Origin: Prosthecobacter debontii
Lineage (GTDB): Bacteria > Verrucomicrobiota > Verrucomicrobiia > Verrucomicrobiales > Akkermansiaceae
NCBI GenBank assembly: GCA_945885485.1
Contig: CAMCYT010000061.1
Coordinates: 1 to 12,505 of the forward strand
Reading direction: 5' to 3'
DNA length: 12,505 bases
Part shown: piece by piece, positions 1 to 5,525 of the stretch
How positions within the stretch are numbered: position 1 is the stretch's first letter
Layout of the letters: every line of letters begins with the position of its first letter
The notes under the pieces: model-generated
Told to the model about the DNA's origin: nothing
Database searches by the model: none
What the model saw: only the letters and a program-made list of their open reading frames with translations
Translations under genes and position numbers: made by a program

Positions 1-21
1 GGTTCTGGGCCCTTCCTGAAA

Positions 22-149
<128 letters not shown>

Positions 150-236
150 TTGCAGGGGCGCGAAAAGTGCGGGATGGCGGGGGATTTGTAAAGCAAACTT
201 ACGTTACAGCTAGGGCATCTACATTAGAAATTTTTC

Positions 237-378
237 AACCGCAGATGGACAGGATGGACGCAGATTGAAAAAAAGATGATGGTTTCATATCATCCTAAAC
301 TGGCAGATTCCCTTGAAATTTTCTCTCAAAACTAAAACTCTTTATCTTTATCTGCGTCCATCCCGTTTATCTGCGGTT
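237..378. repeat. 142-bp inverted-repeat element, REP- or MITE-like
   Basis: Two 29-nt arms (237-265 and 350-378) are inverted copies that match at 26 of 29 positions. Both outer ends read AACCGCAGAT and both inner ends read GGATGGACGCAGAT. About 84 bp of AT-rich DNA without an ORF lies between them. The element fills most of the 277-bp gene-free gap between the tRNA gene and mpl; I see nothing else in that gap. It has the form of a small non-autonomous mobile or palindromic repeat, and no transposase is present. It lies downstream of mpl and could also affect the 3' end of that transcript. Confidence 0.75.
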
Positions 379-426
379 CATTACATCTTCTCTCGACGCT
401 GCAGATTCAAATATAAATCTCCTGCG

Positions 427-1809
427 TTACAACTCTTCGAGCAGTTGCTTATGAATCCCGCCGAAACCTCCGTTTGAAAGCACGGCGACGACGTCACCTG
501 ATTTTGCCCCGGCTTTCACGACGGCGATGATGGCTGCGTTGTCCGCGAGATAATGACTGACCCCACCCAGCGCGACGATGTCCGCAGCGAGTTTGATGGG
601 ATCTAGTCTGTCGTTTTCAGGAATTTTATGCAGATCCGGAATTGCGGCAACAACGGCGAAGTCCGCAAGCGCGAGTGCTTCCGCGAGAGGTTTTTGAAAC
701 ACAGCTCGACGCGTGGTGTTGGAACGCGGCTCGAACAAAATCCATAACCGTGAGTTCGGATATTTCTGGCGCAAACTCTGCACCGCGAGACGGATTGCGG
801 TTGGGTGATGCGCAAAATCATCGATGATTTTGATCCCGTTTTTCTCACCTTTCAGCTCTTGCCTGCGGGCTACGCCTTCGAAACTCAGTAAACCATCGCG
901 CACTTCTTCCATGGTCAGCCCGGCGAATCTAGCTGCTGCGACTGCCATTGCAGCGTTGCGAACGTTGAACTCACCTGTCATTGGCACGGAGTAAAATTCT
1001 TTGCCGAGGAAAAACGAACTACTAGATTCGTCGTAACCAACTTCAGTGATTTGAACCACGTTATTTTCGCCGAAGCCAATCGTCGTTACGGGACACGGTG
1101 CGTTAAGACTGACGTCCAAGCAGTTTTGTTCATCGCCATTGATAAATGCCATGCCGTTACGCGGCACGATGTTGAGTAAGCGTTTGAAGGTGATTTTGAT
1201 CTCATCGATCGATGCGTAGATGTCCGCGTGATCAAACTCGATGTTATTCACGATCACGCATTCCGGAAGATAGTGGAGAAACTTGGAACGCTTGTCGAAG
1301 AATGCGGTGTCGTATTCATCACCTTCTAACACATTGATTTCCGTATCGGGAAACTGCGCGCCGCAACCCAGATTTTTTGGCAGGCCACCGATCATATATC
1401 CTGGTTCTTTGCCCGCGCTGACGAAAAGCCATGCTAGAATGGAAGATGTCGTGGTTTTTCCATGCGTACCACTGACCACGAAATTCCGTTTCCCGCGCAA
1501 GAAATGTTCCTTCATCACCTCCGGCAGCGAATGGTATAGCAGCTTACGATCTAGCGCGGCTTCGGCTTCCGGATTGCCACGAGAGATAGCATTTCCAATC
1601 ACCACCACATCCGCTCCAGCAGGAATGTTTTCCTCACGATATCCCTCGAAAATTTCAATCCCCTCCCCGCGCAGGAAATCCGACATCGGCGGATACACAT
1701 TGGTATCGCTGCCGGTGACAACGAAGCCGCGTCGCTTCATTGCTGCTGCGACCGCGCCCATCGCGGTTCCGCAAATTCCTGTGAAATGAAAATGTTTTTT
1801 TTCTAACAT
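427..1809 (-). CDS. mpl: UDP-N-acetylmuramate:L-Ala-gamma-D-Glu-meso-DAP ligase (Mpl)
   Basis: A cytoplasmic Mur-family ligase of 460 residues, normal for Mpl. It joins recycled tripeptide L-Ala-gamma-D-Glu-meso-DAP to UDP-MurNAc using ATP, returning cell-wall turnover products to peptidoglycan synthesis. Visible motifs in order: N-terminal nucleotide-sugar site GICGTAMG (11-18), GNAISRGNPE (72-81), ATP P-loop GTHGKTTT (114-121), EGDEYDTAFFDKRSK (162-176), NNIEFDHADIY (188-198), DDFAHHPTA (330-338), EPRSNTTRR (360-368) and a C-terminal NGGFGGIH segment. The DTAFFDKRSK and GNAISRGNPE segments point to Mpl rather than MurC. The ATG at 1809 lies 3 nt after the stop of the upstream phosphatase gene, so the two are probably cotranscribed and translationally coupled. 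No Shine-Dalgarno sequence is seen. The gene implies a meso-DAP peptidoglycan. Confidence 0.95.
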   Translation of the reverse strand: MLEKKHFHFTGICGTAMGAVAAAMKRRGFVVTGSDTNVYPPMSDFLRGEGIEIFEGYREENIPAGADVVVIGNAISRGNPEAEAALDRKLLYHSLPEVMKEHFLRGKRNFVVSGTHGKTTTSSILAWLFVSAGKEPGYMIGGLPKNLGCGAQFPDTEINVLEGDEYDTAFFDKRSKFLHYLPECVIVNNIEFDHADIYASIDEIKITFKRLLNIVPRNGMAFINGDEQNCLDVSLNAPCPVTTIGFGENNVVQITEVGYDESSSSFFLGKEFYSVPMTGEFNVRNAAMAVAAARFAGLTMEEVRDGLLSFEGVARRQELKGEKNGIKIIDDFAHHPTAIRLAVQSLRQKYPNSRLWILFEPRSNTTRRAVFQKPLAEALALADFAVVAAIPDLHKIPENDRLDPIKLAADIVALGGVSHYLADNAAIIAVVKAGAKSGDVVAVLSNGGFGGIHKQLLEEL

Positions 1810-1812
1810 AAA

Positions 1813-2694
1813 TTAAAAAGTGGGTGCTGCGATGGTTGCGTTATCCCGCTCTTCGATGCGCTTGCGCAAGATCCGATCCGCCATCTCGGTGACCATCTCT
1901 TTCATCAGCAACCACAAATGCGAACCCTCGCGGTAATCCGCTGGAGCGATGTGTTTGACCCGCCCCGCATGCGTGCAGAGATCGAAACATTTACGGAACG
2001 ATTTACCGGTCAAGTCATCCGGATTGTAAACCGCGATCCCATGTCCACCATTTCGGTTCACCACGGTGAAACACGGCACATCGGTCGGGCCGTCGCCGAC
2101 ATAGACCATGTTTTCAAACGGAATAGGCCGCTGGTCCGCCGGCATGTGATCGTTCACGTCCTGATCATATCTCAGCATGCCTTTATTAATACGGAACAGA
2201 AACTGGGTCTTGGTGGTGTGCGAAATGACGCGTTTCGGGAAACTGATCCGGCCTTCCGCGTCCTCGCCGAACTCACAGCCGAACATTTCTTTCACATACG
2301 GCTTCAAGCGCGAGCCATCCAAAAGCGCCTTTAAACCCGAGGAAATGATGTAGTGCTCCACCTTGATTCCGGCCGTTTCATGCTCCGAACTCAACGCCGC
2401 TTTCGGCAGTACCTCGAACAATTCCGGCAATCCTGGGAAAAACGTCAGCCCAGCGCCCAGTTCGGTCAACATTGAGTTCGTGACCCGATCCATCCCCAAA
2501 TAATCCAGCAAACACTTCATATAGGCCAACTCCCCATCCCATTTCTGGTCACTCACCAAACTGTTGCATTTTTTCCAAAATTGCGCGGGATCGATCCCGA
2601 ATTTCGGGAAAAGCACATCATCCTGCATGTATTTTGCGCTCAGTGTCTGGTCGTAGTCGTAAACCAATGCGATCGTGTTTTGTGGTGCAGCCAT
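1813..2694 (-). CDS. HAD-superfamily phosphatase-like hydrolase
   Basis: A 293-residue soluble protein with the four HAD motifs. Motif I is DYDQT (13-17), with D13 the expected nucleophile and D15 the acid/base. Motif II is the serine in IISSG (116-120). Motif III is the lysine in SHTTK (158-162). Motif IV is GDGPTD (200-205), which binds Mg2+. An insert after motif I forms a helical cap. The family mostly hydrolyses phosphate monoesters; the substrate cannot be read from sequence. It is the first gene of a unit with mpl (3-nt gap), so a role in sugar or nucleotide phosphate turnover at the cell wall is possible but unproven. I chose the ATG at 2694; a TTG at 2715 in the same frame adds seven residues and is the main alternative. 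Neither start has a clear ribosome site. Confidence 0.85.
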   Translation of the reverse strand: MAAPQNTIALVYDYDQTLSAKYMQDDVLFPKFGIDPAQFWKKCNSLVSDQKWDGELAYMKCLLDYLGMDRVTNSMLTELGAGLTFFPGLPELFEVLPKAALSSEHETAGIKVEHYIISSGLKALLDGSRLKPYVKEMFGCEFGEDAEGRISFPKRVISHTTKTQFLFRINKGMLRYDQDVNDHMPADQRPIPFENMVYVGDGPTDVPCFTVVNRNGGHGIAVYNPDDLTGKSFRKCFDLCTHAGRVKHIAPADYREGSHLWLLMKEMVTEMADRILRKRIEERDNATIAAPTF

Positions 2695-2769
2695 CTTGTA
2701 AACACAGGCAACCAAGCCCGCCCCCCACCGACAAGACGTAAATTTTTTAAAAAAGATCCCACTGCCGCA

Positions 2770-2797
2770 TTGACAAGCGCAGACATATTCCTAAAGT
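2770..2797 (+). promoter_or_regulatory. Sigma70-type promoter of rpmH
   Basis: A consensus -35 box TTGACA (2770-2775) is separated by 16 bp from TAAAGT (2792-2797), which matches four of six -10 positions. Transcription would start near 2804, leaving a leader of about 40 nt before rpmH. The 12-bp palindrome TTTTTTAAAAAA (2743-2754) lies about 50 to 60 bp upstream of that start, where an UP element would sit. This would fit a strong ribosomal-protein promoter; the UP-element role is inferred. Confidence 0.6.
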
Positions 2798-2844
2798 CCC
2801 GCCCCCGCGCCTTCCAAAGCGCTAACCATTCACCATAGATCGCC

Positions 2845-3030
2845 ATGAGCTTCCGTACTTATCAGCCCACCAAACGTACCCGTAAACAACAACACGGTTT
2901 CCGCGCCCGTATGGCCACCAAGGCTGGACGCGACATCATCAAACACCGCCGTCAAAAAGGCCGTAAACGCTTGATTCCTAAAGGCGCAGAGCTTCACTTC
3001 AAGCGTCACATCACGCAGCACGGCAGATAA
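2845..3030 (+). CDS. rpmH: 50S ribosomal protein L34
   Basis: A small very basic protein of 61 residues, a structural part of the large ribosomal subunit. The L34 signature is complete: FRTYQPTKRTRKQQHGFRAR (3-22) followed by MATKAGRDIIKHRRQKGRKRL (23-43). Most L34 proteins have about 44 to 52 residues. Here a tail KGAELHFKRHITQHGR (46-61) extends past the usual end, still basic. rnpA follows 62 bp downstream, the usual bacterial neighbour. The ATG is preceded by a leader without a Shine-Dalgarno sequence. Confidence 0.95.
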   Translation: MSFRTYQPTKRTRKQQHGFRARMATKAGRDIIKHRRQKGRKRLIPKGAELHFKRHITQHGR

Positions 3031-3037
3031 ATGGACC

Positions 3038-3056
3038 GCCCCGACAGCGTCGGGGC
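3038..3056 (+). other. 8-bp GC hairpin between rpmH and rnpA
   Basis: GCCCCGAC (3038-3045) and GTCGGGGC (3049-3056) form a perfect 8-bp stem with a 3-nt loop, starting 8 nt after the rpmH stop. No T-tract follows, so it is unlikely to be a strong intrinsic terminator. It may set the rpmH to rnpA transcript ratio by pausing, processing or 3'-end stabilisation, or be a dispersed palindrome; the sequence alone does not decide. Confidence 0.5.
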
Positions 3057-3092
3057 TCCGCTTATTCCCTGCCTCTCCGGAACACCACTCCC

Positions 3093-3443
3093 ATGCGTTT
3101 CCCGAGAAAACAAAGCATCAACCAAAGCGAGGACTTCCTTCGCATCAGAAAAACCGGCCAAGCGAAAGTAGGCCGGTTTGTCATTGTTAGCACCTTGGCG
3201 GACCCCACCCTGACCTCCATCCGCGCTGCTTTCGTCACCAGCAAACGTGCCGCGAAAAAGGCCCACGACCGCAATTACATCCGCCGCCGTCTCCGCGCCT
3301 GCCTTCAGGCCCACGCCGAAAGTTTCACCGATCCCAAGCGCTACCTCGTCACCATCGCCCGCCCGGGCGCCGCCGAAGCGAGCTTCGGCGACCTCGAAGC
3401 CGACTGGCTCACCCAATGCAAACGCCTGAAACTTTTCCCGTGA
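3093..3443 (+). CDS. rnpA: Ribonuclease P protein component
   Basis: A 116-residue basic protein that binds the catalytic RNA of RNase P and helps it cleave 5' leaders from tRNA precursors. The family signature is visible as AAFVTSKRAAKKAHDRN (45-61) followed by the RNR-type motif RNYIRRRLRA (60-69). The N-terminus MRFPRKQSINQSEDFLRIRK fits the usual start of the family. The gene sits 62 bp after rpmH and 92 bp before yidC. The commonly interposed small gene yidD is absent. The ATG is preceded by a C-rich leader without a Shine-Dalgarno sequence. Within the gene, 3371-3390 forms a perfect 8-bp stem with a CGAG tetraloop. Confidence 0.93.
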   Translation: MRFPRKQSINQSEDFLRIRKTGQAKVGRFVIVSTLADPTLTSIRAAFVTSKRAAKKAHDRNYIRRRLRACLQAHAESFTDPKRYLVTIARPGAAEASFGDLEADWLTQCKRLKLFP

Positions 3444-3535
3444 AGCCCACTACTGAGGTTGACCAGAACCCCTCGACCACCTAAGCAACGCGCGGTCTTT
3501 CTCCACTTTCCAATCACCAACTGATTTCCAATTCC

Positions 3536-5380
3536 ATGTACGACCGTAAAACTTGGGTAGTCCTCGCCATCTGCGGGGTTCTCATCGCCCTCAATATCCA
3601 TTTCTCGCCTAAAAAGCCATCTGCACCCGTCAATAAAGGTACAACCTCTGAAAATGTCTTCTCAGAAAATGATACTCCCGGCGGCTTAAGTGTAGAAACC
3701 GTTCCACCATCAACCACCGAAGAAACCTTCATTCTCGAAAACGACGAGGTCGCTTTCACCCTCACTAACATCGGTGCCGGCATCAAACACGCCGAGCTCA
3801 AGAAGCATCAAGACGTCGGCGATAAAACCAAAAACGTTCGCATCAACCGCCACGGCGGTGGCCCCATCGGCGGCTTTATTGATTCCAACAAAAATCTCGA
3901 TACCACCTCCTTTTCCTACCTCGCAGAACAATCCTCCCCAGAAAAATCTGCTGTCTTCATTCAAACACTTTCATCGGGGCTGATCGTTAAAAAAACCTAC
4001 TCCCTCGAGACATCTAACATTCCAGGTCAGGATTTTTTCCTTAATCTCTCGCTAGCTATTGAGAACACCACTCAGGCCAACTTCGATCTCTCCCAATATT
4101 CGCTTTACCTCGGTTCCGCCGCACCGCTTCACCCAAAAGAGCGCCCCGACCACACCGGATTCTTCTGGTATGAAAACAACAAAATGCACTTCGAAGCCGC
4201 CACCGCTTTCAAAGGTGGTTGGTTCTCTTCCGCGCGTTCCACCATCACCAGCCAGAGCGAAAACCCCATCGTGTATGCAGGTGTGTCCGACCAGTTCTTC
4301 TCCACAGTCGTTCGCCCAAAAAAACCAGAGATGGCCCAAGTTTGGGGTAAACCCAAACAAGTCCGCCTCAATAAAAATAACCAGTCTCTCTCCGCCGTCC
4401 GTGCTGCCATAAATCTTCCTGAGGCCGCCCTCGCACCCAAATCACCGACCGTTCTCGAATACAAAATTTACATAGGCCCAAAAAACAACACCACGCTGCG
4501 CAAGCTGGATAACAACGAAAGCATAGGCCAAGGCTGGGGCGATATCATGCAATATGGTTGGTTTGGATTCGTCTCACGCCCGCTCAACTGGCTGCTCGAT
4601 AACCTCCACTTCGCAATCAACAAATTCTCAACCACCGAATCATGGGGTCTGGCCATTATCTGCCTCACTATCATCGTCCGCCTCTGCATCTGGCCACTTC
4701 ACGCCAAATCGACCCGCTCGATGAAACGCATGTCCAAGCTCCAACCCAAAATGGCCGAGCTGAAGGAAAAATACAAAGACGATCCCACCAAGCTCAATAC
4801 CGAGATGATGGGCATGTATCGCAAATACGGCATTAACCCCCTCGGCGGTTGCTTGCCGATGTTTATTCAGATCCCCATCTTCTTCGGCTTCTTCCGAATG
4901 CTCGACTACGCCGTCGAACTCCGTGGCGAATCTTTCCTCTGGGTCAACGACCTTTCCCAGCCTGATACACTTACCACCCTCGCCGGCATTCCGATCAACA
5001 TCCTCCCCATCGTCATGGCCGCAACCAGCGTCATCCAAATGGCGATGATGCCTAAAACCGGAGATAAAATGCAGCAGCGCATCATGATGTTCATGCCGCT
5101 GATGTTCTTCTTCTTCTGTTATAACTACGCCTCAGCTCTCGCGCTTTACTGGACAGTCCAAAACATTTTCTCCATCGGTCAAACTTACCTGATGAACAAA
5201 ATCCCCGAGCCTGAACTCATTGCTCGTAAAGATGGTGGTAAAAAATCCTGGGTGCAACGCATGGCCGATAAACAAGCCGAGATGCAAAAGGTCCAAGCCC
5301 AACGCGCCAAATCCGGCGGCATGCGCAACGTCACACCCGAAACATCAAAGAAAAAACGTCCACCCCGTACGGGCGGCTGA
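3536..5380 (+). CDS. yidC: Membrane protein insertase YidC
   Basis: An inner-membrane protein of 614 residues that inserts and folds membrane proteins, alone or with SecYEG. The order is that of Gram-negative YidC: an N-terminal membrane anchor (about 7-22), a large periplasmic domain (about 60-345) and the conserved insertase core (about 365-560). In the core, R382 in the segment TIIVRLCIWPLH corresponds to the groove arginine of E. coli YidC. The cytoplasmic helical hairpin contains KLQPKMAELKEKYKDD, then GINPLGGCLPMFIQIPIFFGF, then two or three further membrane helices. The C-terminal tail (about 565-614) is strongly basic, as in YidC proteins that contact ribosomes. The gene follows rnpA in the normal rpmH-rnpA-yidC order and is followed by an inverted REP-like doublet with a T-tract. 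The ATG lacks a Shine-Dalgarno sequence. Confidence 0.95.
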   Translation: MYDRKTWVVLAICGVLIALNIHFSPKKPSAPVNKGTTSENVFSENDTPGGLSVETVPPSTTEETFILENDEVAFTLTNIGAGIKHAELKKHQDVGDKTKNVRINRHGGGPIGGFIDSNKNLDTTSFSYLAEQSSPEKSAVFIQTLSSGLIVKKTYSLETSNIPGQDFFLNLSLAIENTTQANFDLSQYSLYLGSAAPLHPKERPDHTGFFWYENNKMHFEAATAFKGGWFSSARSTITSQSENPIVYAGVSDQFFSTVVRPKKPEMAQVWGKPKQVRLNKNNQSLSAVRAAINLPEAALAPKSPTVLEYKIYIGPKNNTTLRKLDNNESIGQGWGDIMQYGWFGFVSRPLNWLLDNLHFAINKFSTTESWGLAIICLTIIVRLCIWPLHAKSTRSMKRMSKLQPKMAELKEKYKDDPTKLNTEMMGMYRKYGINPLGGCLPMFIQIPIFFGFFRMLDYAVELRGESFLWVNDLSQPDTLTTLAGIPINILPIVMAATSVIQMAMMPKTGDKMQQRIMMFMPLMFFFFCYNYASALALYWTVQNIFSIGQTYLMNKIPEPELIARKDGGKKSWVQRMADKQAEMQKVQAQRAKSGGMRNVTPETSKKKRPPRTGG

Positions 5381-5391
5381 TGCCCTAACAG

Positions 5392-5416
5392 GTAGGGCGC
5401 TATCGCCGAGAGCGCC
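5392..5416 (+). repeat. REP-like palindrome, left copy
   Basis: A GTAG tetranucleotide (5392-5395) is followed by a stem-loop: GGCGCT (5396-5401), loop ATCGCCGAG, AGCGCC (5411-5416). GTAG next to an imperfect palindrome is the layout of REP sequences. It begins 11 nt after the yidC stop and forms an inverted pair with the copy at 5474-5498. Confidence 0.65.
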
Positions 5417-5473
5417 GTGCCATTGAAAAGATAAGGGATTTCTGTTACAATTTACTGGCTATTCATTCCATGC

Positions 5474-5498
5474 GGCGGCCTCGGCGATGCCGCCCTAC
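5474..5498 (-). repeat. REP-like palindrome, right copy (inverted)
   Basis: Read on the minus strand: GTAG, then stem GGCGGC, loop ATCGCCGAG, stem GCCGCC. The loop is identical to the left copy (5392-5416) while the stem bases differ in matched pairs, so both stems are preserved. Together the arms 5390-5415 and 5475-5500 form a 26-nt inverted repeat with 22 matches. Seven T residues (5500-5506) follow at once, so the doublet may also end the yidC transcript. Confidence 0.65.
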
Positions 5499-5525
5499 CT
5501 TTTTTTACTAACTCTTTTCCACCCC

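Noticed and set aside
1283..1789. A 168-codon plus-strand frame opposite mpl
   Set aside because: It mirrors the conserved Mpl P-loop and N-terminal region and has no independent features.
2699..2844. Possible replication origin next to rpmH
   Set aside because: rpmH-rnpA often lies near dnaA and oriC, but I found no DnaA boxes (TTATCCACA type) and no dnaA gene in the window.
3444..3535. A yidD gene between rnpA and yidC
   Set aside because: The 92-bp gap is too short for yidD and contains no matching frame.
5487..5525. Upstream ATG at 5487 as the coaE start
   Set aside because: The extra 13 codons fall inside the REP-like repeat and its T-tract, and the conserved CoaE N-terminus begins at 5526.
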